Of a stretch of DNA of 64,000 nt, positions 12,713 to 24,418 are shown one piece after another (position 1 is the stretch's first letter; the number at the start of each line of letters is the position of its first letter). Origin of the DNA: Salvator merianae (lineage: Eukaryota > Chordata > Lepidosauria > Squamata > Teiidae). The stretch lies in NCBI GenBank assembly GCA_003586115.2, contig QVOM02000103.1:2604001-2668000 (forward strand). Reading direction: 5' to 3'. A program made the translations under genes and the position numbers. A model generated the notes under the pieces. It was given only the letters and a program-made list of their open reading frames with translations. It was not told the DNA's origin and searched no databases.

Positions 12713-13136
12713 GGGCCTTCTCTTCTGCATTCTGGTTGCACTCTCTATCTGCATTGGATGGAGTGTAGCCTGATCTCAAAATGACTGCCTAGACCATGGC
12801 AGTGGTAGACTTCTTTTAAAGGTCTACTGCAGTCTACTCATGAGTAAACCAGCCAGGAAGGTGTGCAGAAGGGTGCATACCTTCATGGACCAGTTTAGAT
12901 GTGAGCCCATTTTGGTGGTACACTAAATTGCACTGCCAAAATGCCCCCCCCCCCGGCTCCAAAGCCAGGAACTAATGTCCCTGGCCATTGTAGCCTTTGC
13001 AGTGGACTCAAAAGCTTATGCATGCTTAGGAGCAGTGCAGGGTGGTGTGGGAGCTGTCCCAGAACAGTCCTAAAACTGGACAGCCTTGTTCCAGGACAGC
13101 TGGAGCACTCCAGACCAGCAAAATGCGAAAAGACCC
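12713..13136. mobile_element. Possible Harbinger-like MITE
   Basis: The left end GGGCCTTCTCTTCTGCATT and right end AAAATGCGAAAAGACCC are imperfect inverted copies. They match the termini of better-preserved elements at 18647, 19655 and 25891. No target duplication is visible and the body is diverged, so the left boundary is uncertain. A run of C bases at about 12944-12954 lies inside. Confidence 0.3.
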
Positions 13137-15582
13137 TATGTGAAACAAAAGGTTTCTCCTTATGATCTATGATGTCTGATGTGTCCTCTTGGGTAGCCAT
13201 TTGTCATATCTCAGGAGCCAATCAATAAATATGCTAGCTGCCTTTTAAAATATAATTATTCAAATCCATGTGTTCCCATTTCTTTCCTCACTGTCACTAA
13301 TGAATATCAGAGTCCATGTTCAAGCAGGAAGGAAAAAAATAATGCTACCACCTTATCATTCTTTAATCCTTTGATGGTTAACTGTCAAGTGATCTGTGAG
13401 TACATTAAGAGGTTAATAAAAACTCAAGGCTAAGTTAAAGGATTAGTTCTGGCATTGTTTATAGCTTCCCTTGCAATTTTTCTTCCCAAGTAAAACCTTC
13501 TGCTAAGCTGATATTTCAGGACTGGAATTTTCCTCAGTGGGAACTGCAGATATTCTTAAATTGCATCGGATGGCCTGGGAGTTTTACTGTTGGAATGCAG
13601 AAATAGCTAGTGTGTTTGACAATCTAATTTCAGTTGTGGCCTGACATAACATTTCACCTGGAGGGAGAATTGCCCTTAGAAGCCAGGAGTCTATCTTTGA
13701 ACTGATGATTATTCACTCATATTGGCTTGCCAGGAAGCATTGGATGAGACACTTCTTTTAGTGTCCGTGCTGCCATCAATCATTCACTGTGAGAATTACC
13801 AGGTTTAATTGCTAAAGAAATGTTTTTGAAGCTCAGACATATATACAATTTTTTGGAATTTTTAAATAATTAGTACTAGAAAAATTAGAGGAATTAGAGG
13901 TTGTTGTGGAAAAGAGATAAGCTCTCTTCATGAATGCACGAAGTGGAACCAGATTCATATAGACAAGCAGTGTTGTGTCTATGGCTCTGGAAACATAATT
14001 CAGATAATTCAGGAAAATGTGAAAGTTGTGCATAGGCCTGCTCTTTTTGGCTTTCAGCTAGAGGTGTGGAAATGATAAAATGGGACATCTGGTTTCATGT
14101 TTTGCACATGTTGCATAATTTCGTTTGCTTTAAGAAGAGATACTGAACTGCTCTGGAAAGGCTTTCCTGGCTTAAATTATTTTGATCCTTTGTTTTTATA
14201 TCCAGGTTTAAAAAACAGTAATAAGTTGTCCGTGGTTTAATCAAAGATGGATATGATCTTCTATGCATAACGTGATCTATCCCATAAGATACGTGCAGAT
14301 CTTTTATCCAGGCAAACACTATAGTGATGGTTGATTTTCTGAAGGAAGACTGTAATGTACTCGCAGCAAACTGTGATGATTAGATATGAAAGTAGCCTGG
14401 TGAAATACATATCTAAAGGAGTTCCTCATCCCTTACAGGGTTGCCCATCCACTGAGATCTATTGGAGGGGTCCTTTTGGTAGTGCCACTATACTCAGAAG
14501 TGAAACAGGTGGCAACTGAAAAAAGGACCTCTCTGTGACTGACTTCAGATGTCATTTACATATTCAACTATTTTTGGATATTCCAGAACAAAGCATTCCC
14601 AGGATTATTTTACTTTGTCCAGATGTTAGGTCAATATTCCATGTGGTAGTATGTCACACAATACCTTAAACCTGGAATATAGGGTCTATATTCTGGACTA
14701 TATCAGGAGCTCCATAATCACATCTGGCAAGTCAAATACCATTTTGAAATCATTATGCTTTTTTGACCCTATCTGAAACCAGCTTATGATAGCCCTAGTT
14801 ATGGCCTCCATTATGAGGTGCATAAAACACTCTCATTATAGCTTTTTTGACAGATGGTGAATGTACACTTTTTTACCTGGATCTTTCATTGAAGATGCTG
14901 CCTATGATCTCCTTCTTGGCCCAGAACTGTAGCTTCTACGTCCCTTATTTTAACTACTCTTTAAATTTTGTTTGTTTAATTACTGCAACCTACCTTAGGA
15001 ACTTACAGTGTAGGGTGGGTTAGACATAAATAAATGGGGGCAAAATTATTTATGCCAATAGGAGCAGAGCAGGTATCTGCAAGTGACTTGATGTGTCAAG
15101 ATCCTGCTGATTTGTGGGATACATTTTCAGTGGTTCTGTATTTTGGATGTTTATTCTCAGGTAACTTAACAATACATTCCTTGGGGCCTGATCACACCAC
15201 TATAGATTAGCCCATCTTAGGACACAATGGAGTCTTTGCCTGTTATTGCCTCAATTACACCCATCTTATGTAGTGTTCACTCAGTTTGTCTTTCTTTGTC
15301 CACACTTTTCAGTCTCCCTATCTTCAATCTGGTGACAGGGTACCTTTTTCTTCTCCATCCCTTCCACCTCCTCCCTTCTGTGATTGGATACACATCTGTC
15401 AATTACATTTTGGTTTCTCAGGGGAGCTTACAGTCAGCCCCTCTGTCCTAACCCTCCAAAGAAAGATCCTTTCCATGAGCACTGAAGCTAGGAGTATGCA
15501 ATGCCACAGCTTCTCAAAGTTCTAGAGGGATGATGACATTGCCTTCCTCCTTCTACCACATCACCACTGGGCTCTTTTTCCC

Positions 15583-15606
15583 TTTCCTTCCTTCCTTCCT
15601 TTCTTT
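15583..15606. repeat. (CTTC)n microsatellite
   Basis: Short pyrimidine tetranucleotide run, CTTC repeated about five times with flanking imperfect units. Confidence 0.85.
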
Positions 15607-17359
15607 GTTATAACATAGATCTGCATAAGTGCACAATTATGCATCTTCCCAAGCTCAGGCGGGCACACTGAAAGACCAGCTACAGTGTGCCATTGTTCCA
15701 GGGGTTCTTTTAATGTTTTCTGCATCTCTCCTTGTATTGGGGTTGTGGCATATCCTCATAGCCCAGTTTGTTCTCTGGGCCATGATGATCCTCCACAGTT
15801 AACAGAGTAACAGCCCTTTTTATTATTTTTTAATTTTTGCCTTCCTCCCCCTTCTCCATATACCCTGCTATGGAGGCAGCCTTCAAAATAAATAAATAAA
15901 ATAAATATGTAGTGGAGCAGAGTTCTGAGTAACCACTATGTTGATTCTCTCATAGGCAATGAAAGCATGAAAGTTTATTATGGTGGTGGCAGTGGCAGGA
16001 CCTCGCTCTCTTTCTCAGGTGCAGCAGTGGCTGAAGACTTGAATTTTGCCTCCTGCAGCTTTGTGCCAAGTCCACTTAGGTGGGCAGGAGAATGTGGTAG
16101 CAGCAGCATATACATCCACTCCTGAATCAAGTCCTTCACCTCTGCCTCAGCCCCAGCAGTCACAACCATTCCCTCACCATCCCAACCCAAGCATAGGTGC
16201 AGAAAATATTGGAGAAAACCCTGGAAGAATGGTGCACTGTAGTCTGCACTTCAGTGTCCCCCCTCCCCCAAAGAGCTTGGGAAGATATAGAATTGCACAC
16301 TTGTACAAACCTATGGAATTAGAAAAGCAGAGACAGGTAGAGATGTGCAGCAAGGAGGAAGGAAAGAGCAATGTCTCCATCCCTATTGAATGTCCATAAG
16401 GTAAGGGATTTGCCAGAGAAGAAAAGGGAAATCCTCCCTCTGCCTGGGCAGGAAAGTTCAGGTGCCACCCCCAATAGTCTTCTTACACATTCACATTCTG
16501 AATATATAACTGGACTATGGAACTAAAACAGCCTGAGTGCTGGGATAACCAGAATACCAGATGGTTCAGATTTGGGGTAAGGGAATGGCTTGGATAAAAG
16601 TGGGAAGGGAATTTTGGGGTGTGATCCCTGGAAATCAGGAGCTTCCTGAGACCATTTTAAACACTGAGTGTGACAACAGCCTTGGAAACTTTATTGGAGT
16701 TGATAGTTGATAGTTGACCACTAGACATGATTCACTTCCGTAAATGTGCCTTTCTCCCAAGCTTATAAGCCTTCACGTTTTCCCTTCTATTGTCCAACCT
16801 TCACAGCTTGCAGAATATGTGTTTCAATCTCTCTTCCCACCTATAAGTCTTCATGTTTTGTCCCCTTTTCTTCCTCAAACCTCATAGCATGCTCCATGAA
16901 GTGTCCATTTCTATTCCATCCCATATTACCCAGACCTCTGTTTTCCAGCCTGTAAAATCCATCTTGTTCATCTGCAAATCTTCATTGCATCTTTACCTCC
17001 TTTGCTCAGACATGACCAGCTGACAGCTCCAGACACATTGATATGGGAAGGCTAACAATTTATGTTTATAAATTAAGCATAAGAATAGCATAGATACAGA
17101 CTGTGAAAGACAGTAGAATACAGTAATAATATTTAGTTGGTTGAAGTACTGACATGATAATACAAAATTCAAAGTCATTTTGACAGAATGCAAAGCTATC
17201 TCATCCCACACTAACCTGGTTTACATACTCTACAAAGAGGCAGAGGCAGAAGGCTGGAAGAAGAGTTTCAAAGATTCATCTTTGCTTTGAAAAAAAAATG
17301 ATAACAAAAATGTATGGGAGAATTCACAATATAAAATGTAGGATACCCCAATGTCATAA

Positions 17360-17416
17360 AGGAAGGAAGGAAGGAAGGAAGGAAGAAAGGAAGGAAGGAA
17401 GGAAGAGAGAGAGAAG
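17360..17416. repeat. (GGAA)n microsatellite
   Basis: Tandem GGAA/GAAA units followed by GA repeats, about 57 bp, purine-only on the + strand. GGAA arrays can be bound by ETS-family proteins in vertebrate genomes. Nothing here shows that this one is used. Confidence 0.9.
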
Positions 17417-18646
17417 AGCCCACAGCAAAGAGAAGTACACACACACGAAGAGTCCTGACCTGATAGCACTCTTCATGAAACAGTAATGTTGTCAGCCAGG
17501 GATCTTCGAACATGGTGTGTTCAAAGGCTGTACAGGGCTGCTGGCAGTGAGAAAGCAATGGACTAGATAGGTCTGCTTGAGTGACAGCGGCATGATGAAA
17601 GTGTGGCAGTGGTGGCAGCGTGGCTGGAAGAGTAGTAGGAAGAGATGTCAGAGGACTTCCTACCACTCTGCCCTTATAGCACTCTAATGAGATATTGGTG
17701 TGGAATAGCAGATGGATGAATGTGGATGCAGATGCTGCACTAAGCCAGGACATCCATGAGGGGTAGAAACATACCATTAGATAGGGATTTTCTGTGTGGA
17801 TTAGGCAGCAATGGTTTTCTCAGGAGAGCACCACATTGTTAAAAGCTGTCATAGATACCTCATGTAGTGCAACAAAATCTGGAAGAACTGTGTTTAGAAA
17901 ACACTGAAATGGAGCTCTTGGTAGATAAAGAAATGGTTTGCTACTTTCTTCCAGGGAGATGCTAGGGACCGAATGTGGTATCTTTTGATTTCCAGGCGCT
18001 GGGATACAGCCGTTTGAGAGACCAGCTGAACTGAGGCTTAGGTTATAACATTGTACATGATAGAAATTGTGTAGATTTTATTTGATTTGTTTATGTATCA
18101 GTCACATTACAGTCTGACTGTAGCTCATAAAATAAATGAATGATAAAGTAACAGACAGATCAAAGAACAATTTAAAATCAAAACCACAGATACTAGAATA
18201 ATATTACTGTTTCACTGTGATAGCTTGCTCCTTCTAATAGAGAAGAGGAAAAGAAGGCCACTGGTTGAATTATCAGCTTGAACTGCACTCTTCTGATTTC
18301 TACGGGCAGTGGTGAAAACTCCTCTGTGAATGCCACATAGGATTGCACCTTAAAATTTTGGTTGACTGATTTGCGAAGACAAATTTTATTCTGATGACAC
18401 ATTTTAATTAGTCACGGTGCTGTAGTGAGGGTGGAATGGGCCTTCTTCAAAGGAAGCAAGGTGGCTGCTTTGCATACAGTCAGAATGCAATGACAAGCTC
18501 AATAGCCAGCCGAATTGGAAACAAAGGGACCTGTTGCCAGCTGTAGGGATTTCTGGACTACAGATGCCCATAAATGTAATAATGCTGGTTTGGATCATAA
18601 TGATCCTGAACTGGTATCAGAGTGGACCATTTCATCCCTCAATCTA

Positions 18647-19047
18647 GGGACCTTTCTGCACTTACCTGGCCATGTTCAGAACCAGTGGACCTTGACCAGC
18701 TAGGCCTGCTGGTTCCAGCCATGGAAAGGTGTGGTCTGGAACAGCACTGTCTGCATGACAGCATTGGTCCAGACCAGAACTCACACTGGCCTTGAAGTTC
18801 TGAGCACTCCAGGGGCTAGGTGTGACTTCTGCATGCCTTCTGGATTCTGGACCAGGACCTATTGGTCCACCAATAGACTCATTTAAATAGATCTATCCTT
18901 GATCTGGATCACACTCCATATAATGCAGATGGAGCATACCAATGGAGGATGGGGCCTCACAGATCCACACTAACATGTGGATCAACGAGGCCCAGAAGTG
19001 GAGTACGGAGACTCCTGATTGGGATTACAGGTAAGTGCAGAAGGGGC
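18647..19047. mobile_element. PIF/Harbinger-like MITE, 401 bp
   Basis: The left terminus GGGACCTTTCTGCACTTACC is matched by a right terminus GGTAAGTGCAGAAGGGGC. Flanking trinucleotides are CTA on the left and TTA on the right, close to the TWA target preference of PIF/Harbinger elements. The interior is non-coding and rich in CCAGACC-type self-complementary motifs. The superfamily is inferred from TIR start and target site only. Confidence 0.6.
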
Positions 19048-19654
19048 TTACAACTGCTACTTTTGTTCTAAGAATTGGCTGTCCTGTTCAAAGAATGATT
19101 TGCAATCTCCCCTGCCAAAATGTGCCCTGGCCTTTCCACTAGACCAGACCCTGATCTTCCTTCCCTTTATGTTCTACCAACTCCCAGGCCACAGTTTGCT
19201 ATCCCCCCATCAAGTGAACTGTCTCTGGCGATGTGGTCTAGGGAAGACTGTGGAGCCAGTATCTTGCAAAGTCCTTGGCATTCTTATGCAACCAGTTTGA
19301 AACATCTCTGTTCTGGACCCCTTTTGAGTTATTGTTCCTCTGACCAGATGCTGAGATTGACAATGATGCAGTGTGTTAAAAGCACATGTGTTTCGTCCCC
19401 CCCAAAAATACAGTGGTAGACATGGAGCACTTCTGCAAGGGCAGGGAGGGAGAGATGAAACACTAACTGCAAGCTTACTTTTGATTTTCTCAGACCATGT
19501 TCTGATCTGCAGCAGATCCAAATTCACTTTATGATTCCTTTCAGATTCCTTTCAGAGTGTGACCCCTTCCCCACTGCCCTGATGGACCTGACAAGTGGGT
19601 GGCCACTAGACTCTTTTAGTGCGTTATGGTAAAACAAAATGAAATAGAACCTAT

Positions 19655-20112
19655 GGGTCTTTTTGCACTTTCCACCGAAGAATGTTCACCAGCAAACATT
19701 TCACAGTGGAACAGACCTCACAGTGTGGCAGCCATTTGCACTGTGAGGCATGGAACAAATCCCACAACAGGCTTCCAGCATTTGCAGTGCAAATGCTGTC
19801 AGCCCGTGCCATGACAGTGTTCAGGGAAACTTCCAACTGCTGCTATGGTGACCGGGAATGCAGCACGAATATGGAGCTGCACCTGTGCCGTGGCACACAG
19901 CATTCACAACCAGTAGAGAGTGCAAATGCTGTGTACTGGGAGCAGTCCAGCTGCTCTTGGTACAGCTGTGGAGCACGATTTTGTGCTCCACAGCAAGTAG
20001 TGATCTGGACCAGCTATACCCTGCTCTCAACTGCAAGGACCTCCACACGGTGCAGATGCATTTCACTAGTGAGTGTGCAGCTGCTCACTAGTGAAAAGCG
20101 CAAAAAGACATC
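19655..20112. mobile_element. Harbinger-like MITE, about 458 bp
   Basis: The left terminus GGGTCTTTTTGCACTTTCC pairs with a right terminus ...GAAAAGCGCAAAAAGACATC. The interior has inverted motifs (GCATTTGCAGTGCAAATGC; GAGCACGATTTTGTGCTC; CACTAGTGAGTG/CACTAGTG). It shares the ATGGTGACCGGGAATGCAGCA block with the element at 21978, so the two are one subfamily. Several overlapping ORFs here (such as 19682-20203) are on both strands and are artefacts of the palindromic body. Confidence 0.6.
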
Positions 20113-20283
20113 CTTTCTAACAATGATTTGCTCATTACTTCTTATATCACGCACTTGTATATTAAGTTGTATACTCCCAAAGCAACTGCATCGTCAAATG
20201 TAAATATAAACCATTGGTTTAATATTTCATTTAGCTTATCCAAATATCTTTTAATAGGATCCATCTGACAGCTTTTAAAGAGA

Positions 20284-20480
20284 ATTAGCTTGAGATTCTA
20301 TGTGCACACGCTTAAAAAAACAGCTGAAAAACACCTTAGAAAGATAGCATGTGGATGCTAGTGTTCCCATCCTTCCCCTAATTCACATTGGAAGTGCATT
20401 TTCTGGTCTTTAATGCAAATTAAAGGCACTAACATGTTGAGGTTACTGCCTCTAAGCCACTTTTGAGCCACTTTTTTATT
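20284..20480. mobile_element. Fragment of a second Harbinger-like MITE family (GGCTGCATTCACATG type)
   Basis: This shares an internal block, AGTGCATTTTCTGGTCTTTA followed by AAATTAAAGGCACTAACATG, with the copies at 24130-24418 and 60282-60844. The termini are eroded. It is called from cross-comparison inside the window only. Confidence 0.45.
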
Positions 20481-20596
20481 TTCCTGCATGAGGACACAGC
20501 TTGATATAACTGATCATTGACAAAAGAAGCCTTAACTGTTTCCTCCTAATGCTCAAGTTTCCCACTGTTCTACTCTTATGGTGCCTACAAAACTGA

Positions 20597-21107
20597 GACC
20601 TTCCCACATGGTGTGGGCTATTTGTGCCCTGCTGGCCTGTGGCTAGGTCATGCTAAGGGCTGTCCACATTGTGGACAGCTCATTCAAACCCACCCTTGAA
20701 GGCTTCAAATCACCATCCAGTGCCTTGAAGTCCCCAGTCAGGACGTCAAAGTTTCTGGCCAGGACGTTTTTGGCTATGTGCCCAGGAGTAGCACATTTCT
20801 TGTGCTGCTTCTAGGTGCCTGGCTAAAAAAGGGGACAGGCCTCATATTCTGATCTATGGGGTCTGCTATCTGCATGCTCTTTTTAGACTGGTATACTGTC
20901 AATAGTCTGGTGGACTACTTTTAATAGGTCCATTAGTGGAGTGGAGTATGGTGCCAGTTTGGTATCGTATCCAGCTCTGCAGCCTAGCCTGGTGTAAACA
21001 GGCCGTTGCACTAGGGGGCTGGGTCTGTGCTACTCCACACCATTATGCAGAAGGCAAAGGTCAGGCACACTCTGCAAACTGGAATATTGGCCCATGTGGA
21101 AAGAACC
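20597..21107. mobile_element. Possible Harbinger-like MITE, about 511 bp
   Basis: The left end GACCTTCCCACATGGTGTG is an imperfect inverse of the right end GGCCCATGTGGAAAGAACC. The body contains paired motifs (GGGCTGTCCACATTGTGGACAGCTC; GGTCCATTAGTGGAGTGGAG). It lies directly after two similar elements. The target duplication is unclear. Confidence 0.4.
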
Positions 21108-21682
21108 TAAATTTCTAGTATGTGTGAGAACTGAAGCATTGTGCAAATACAGGGGACTATTTTCTTCTCGATACACTTTTTTTTACAAATTTATTGGGTT
21201 CTGAACAGGAATAGACTCAGGTTGCTGGCCACACTACAGAAAGCATGTGAGAATTCATGAGATCTCAGTGAGGAGGATGAAATAATATAGAAATGATATA
21301 GCCTTTGCTGGCTATAAGATTTGGCAAAGGGAGGTAGATGGGAATAAAGTGAAGAAGATATTCCTTGCAGAAGCAACAACTCCCTGGAAAGAATGGATAG
21401 GACTAGAGAAAAATCCTTGTGAGTAATGTGTCTAGACAGGGAGAGTTAATCTGGATGCATCAGGATCTTCATTTATTTTCTGGATTCAAGAATCTGAGCT
21501 GAGACATGCACTTTGGAGCTCTGTATCAGGTTTCTTTTCTTTCTTGAAACATTAGTATTTGATATGTGACTGACCTGCGGGTCCAAATCATCAGGAAGAC
21601 AAGTTGTCACTTTAAACCTTGAAGTATCCCTTATATGTGCAGTCAAAGCATCCAGTTTATTTTCTTTTCCCTCTAAGAAAAC

Positions 21683-21698
21683 TTTTTTTTTTTTTTTT
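21683..21698. repeat. Poly-T tract
   Basis: About 16 consecutive T. It could be the antisense poly-A of an old retroposed sequence, but no body is recognised beside it. Confidence 0.6.
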
Positions 21699-21977
21699 AA
21701 ACTTTGCTATTGCTCCTTGGTAGAGGATGTTGAAAGAGAATTAAATGTTTCCTGGTTTAAGTAATCCACACTTATTGGTGGTTCAGGAAAAGAAGTTTAT
21801 TTTTCCCTGAGATATTTAGCTTGGAAAGAAGAAGTAACTTGGCCTTTGGAAACTATCCTGGCCCCTGACAGGAGAGGAAAAGACATGCTTTCCTCTGTAA
21901 AAGCTCAGTGGCAGTGTTGAAAATAGGGCAGAAGAACTATCAAGCTGACCCAGCAACTCCTTATTTGTTGCAACTTT

Positions 21978-22386
21978 GGGCCTTTCACACTTTCCACCTT
22001 GGAATGTTTGAATCTAACCATTCCAAGTCAGAACGGTCCCCGTGGTGCAGTGGCCATCTGCACCACAAGGGCTGGAACAACCTGGAACCGGGTTTCTTGC
22101 ATTCATATGTTGGCCACCAGCCATGACAGTGGCCACGGAAATGTCTGGTCACTGCCATGGTGACCGGGGATGCAGCACACGACTGCATAGCTGCAGCCTT
22201 GCCACACTGCGGCCTGCTCCATTTGTACTAGGAAATAGGTGTGAACACTGCTTGCCAGCAGCAGTCCAGCTGCACCTGGTACAGCTGTGGACAGATGCTC
22301 CCATTTATTCAGGCTGCTGCAAAATGCAGCCACATTGTGCTAGTGACTGTCCGATTGCTCACTAGCACTAACGTGTGAACAGGCCC
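21978..22386. mobile_element. Harbinger-like MITE, about 409 bp
   Basis: The left terminus GGGCCTTTCACACTTTCC pairs with the right terminus CGTGTGAACAGGCCC. The body shares the CATGGTGACCGGGGATGCAGCA region and the CACTAGTG-type 3' hairpin with the copy at 19655-20112. The right terminus is nearly identical to that of the large element ending at 28253. ORFs over this interval on both strands are not genes. Confidence 0.6.
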
Positions 22387-22530
22387 TATCTGACACTGCA
22401 GTGCATGCTTATTCTACTCCAACTCTGAATGGATGGTTAGGCAACTCAGCTGCCTGCCTGCAAAGGTTTCCCTGGAGGAACTAAGAACGACGTCCTGTAC
22501 AACCTTCTCTCTGAATTTCCATGCCAATCC

Positions 22531-22538
22531 CTGGGTAC
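22531..22538. repeat. Left 8-bp target site duplication of hAT element
   Basis: CTGGGTAC, directly repeated at 23345-23352 on the other side of the TIR-bounded element. An 8-bp duplication is the hallmark of hAT-superfamily insertion. Confidence 0.9.
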
Positions 22539-23344
22539 TAGGGATGTGCACGAAGGCAATTTCCCTTCTTCGCTTCGCAGCCCTGCGAAGCACCGGGGCT
22601 TCGTTTTCGCTCGAAAACGAGAGGCGCGAAAAGGGCGCTTTTCGTTTCCGATGCGAAAATCTTCGCAGCGACGGGACCCATCGGAAATGGAGAAAACTCA
22701 ACGCGAAGGAAAGACCTTCGCGGCGAAGGTCTTTTTTTCGCATTGAGTTTTTCTCCTCTTCCGCTCGCTGCTGGCTCCCTGATTCACCCTACTCTGTCAG
22801 CACGCGCGCTGACAGAGTAGGGTAAATCAGAGAGCCGGCAGGAGACGAGAGAAATCACCGGGAAGGGAATCTCTCCCTTCCTTCCTGTTGATTTCTCTCG
22901 TCTCCCGCCGGCTGTCTGATTCACCCTACTCTTGTCAGCGTGCGCGCTGACAGAGTGGGGTAAATCAGAGAGCTGGCGGGAGAGCAGAGAAATCACCGGG
23001 AAGGGAATCCCTCCCTTCCTTCCTGTTGATTTCTTTCGTCTCCCACATGTGCTGACAGCCTAGGGGGATGAGACGGCAAGCGGAAGAGAAGAAAAATCAA
23101 CTTGAGTTTTCTCCTCTTCCGCTCGCTGCCTGCCTGATTCACCCTAGGCTGTCAGCGCGCGCGCTGTCAGCCTAGGGGGATGAGACAGCGGCAAATTGCG
23201 AAGGTCCCGAAATGCATCGAAAATTGAGGGACCTTCGCAATTCGATTTCGTGATTTCTGTTGCCCTTCGCATTCGATGCGAAGGGAATGAAATCACGAAA
23301 TTCGATCGAAATTCGGGTGGTACGAAGCTTCGTGCACACCCCTA
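22539..23344. mobile_element. Non-autonomous hAT-type transposon, 806 bp, GC-rich and highly palindromic
   Basis: The element starts TAGGGATGTGCACGAAG and ends CTTCGTGCACACCCCTA, a near-perfect inverted terminal repeat. It is flanked by a perfect 8-bp direct repeat CTGGGTAC. TIR and target length together support hAT. The interior is strikingly GC- and CpG-rich compared with its surroundings. It contains a near-perfect palindrome (22780-22829), a second copy (22917-22967) and a related one (23142-23177). A roughly 136-bp unit carrying AAATCACCGGGAAGGGAAT is tandemly duplicated. No transposase is encoded: the long ORF 22433-22825 starts outside the element and is a by-product of GC-rich sequence. 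Good termini and duplication suggest a fairly young insertion. Confidence 0.9.
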
Positions 23345-23352
23345 CTGGGTAC
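23345..23352. repeat. Right 8-bp target site duplication of hAT element
   Basis: CTGGGTAC, identical to 22531-22538. Confidence 0.9.
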
Positions 23353-24129
23353 CCATTGTGTCAGTTATCTTCCGAAGGAAGGGAAAAGTGTTTTTAGAGG
23401 GGCAGACATACAATGCATATTTCTTCTTCAGTAAGAGATTCCTTGGAGAGGGACTTGACAAGACTGCACTTTCTATGTGGAAATAGAAATGCATCCTAGA
23501 GAACAGGATAGATCTAAGGGTTCTTATAAGGGAAAAAAATATTTTATGGAAGTATAGACCTTGCAAGAGTCAGTTCTAAGTGCTAAAAGAGAATAATAAC
23601 AGCTTATCTTTGTACCAACTATTGAACTACCAATGAAGTCCAAATGTAACCTCTATTCTCCAAGAGGAGTCCTTAACCATGATTGGAAAATGGCTTAAGT
23701 TTGATTCTCTTTTTCATCTGACTTACTTAATTAGGACCTGTAGTTCTCCTGTATACATCTCTGCTGCCTTATTGGTTCTGACTGATACCCCATATCCAGT
23801 GGTGAGGCAAAGGAGAAAATGAAAAGTTATGCCAATACTTGAAAATGGATGTTCACGTGGCTGATCGCTTGAACAAGAGCCAGCAGTGTGATGTAGCAGC
23901 TAAAAAAGTCAGTGTAATCTTAGAGTTACTTTAACAGGAGCCTTGCATTAAGATCACAGAAGGTAATAATTCTATTCTGTGGAATGCTGATCAGGCTCCA
24001 GTTGGAGTACTGCATCTAGTTCTTGGCACCAATTTAAAGAAAGGCCATTGGGAAGCTGGAGTGGGTGCTGAGGATGTCTAGTAGGATTGTAAGAGATCTG
24101 AAAAACAAGGCTCTGCTCATACAGCATGG

Positions 24130-24418
24130 AAAAGGTTGCTTAAAAGCAGCTTAAAGGCAGCAGCATGAGTCACTAATGTTCTCATCCCATTTTTATCCAT
24201 CTTCAATCCACCTCTAAGCTGCTTTGGAAGTGCATTTTCTGGCCTTTAATATGAATTAGAGGAGAAATGGGCACACTAGCATGTGGCAGCTACCACCTCT
24301 CAACCGTCTCTTAATTATCACAGGAGGTTTTATTATTATTATTATTATTATTATTGTTGTTGTTGTTGTTGTTATTATTATTATTATTATTATTATAGCA
24401 TGTGAATGCACCCCAAGC
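24130..24418. mobile_element. MITE fragment (GGCTGCATTCACATG family) inside the CR1 fragment
   Basis: This contains the family block AGTGCATTTTCTGGCCTTTA and TGAATTAGAGGAGAAATGGG. It ends in ATAGCATGTGAATGCACCC, an inverse of the family terminus. The left end is degraded. A long ATT/GTT microsatellite has expanded inside it. Confidence 0.5.
24330..24396. repeat. (ATT)n-(GTT)n-(ATT)n microsatellite
   Basis: Compound trinucleotide tract of about 67 bp, with ATT units, then GTT units, then ATT units again. Confidence 0.9.

Larger units (their letters stand above)
13137..18646. other. Intergenic DNA with simple repeats only
   Basis: About 5.5 kb with no supported gene. The ORFs, including 16046-16399 and 17268-17777 on opposite strands, are low-complexity or chance; the latter reads through the GGAA tract. 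A perfect short inverted repeat, CCTGGAATATAG against CTATATTCTGG, lies near 14670-14695. The remainder shows nothing recognisable. Confidence 0.45.

Noticed and set aside
17268..17777. A 169-codon minus-strand ORF
   Set aside because: It includes the translated GGAA microsatellite (Ser-Phe-Leu-Pro repeats) and has no recognisable domain.
19682..20203. A 173-codon plus-strand ORF
   Set aside because: It lies almost wholly inside a palindromic MITE, which opens frames on both strands.
22433..22825. A 130-codon ORF rich in Arg, Ser and Lys, with opposite-strand partners
   Set aside because: It is a by-product of the GC-rich palindromic hAT element and crosses the element's boundary and target duplication.
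24330..24396. Possible CRISPR-like or satellite array
   Set aside because: The units are 3-bp microsatellite repeats, and the setting is vertebrate nuclear DNA.
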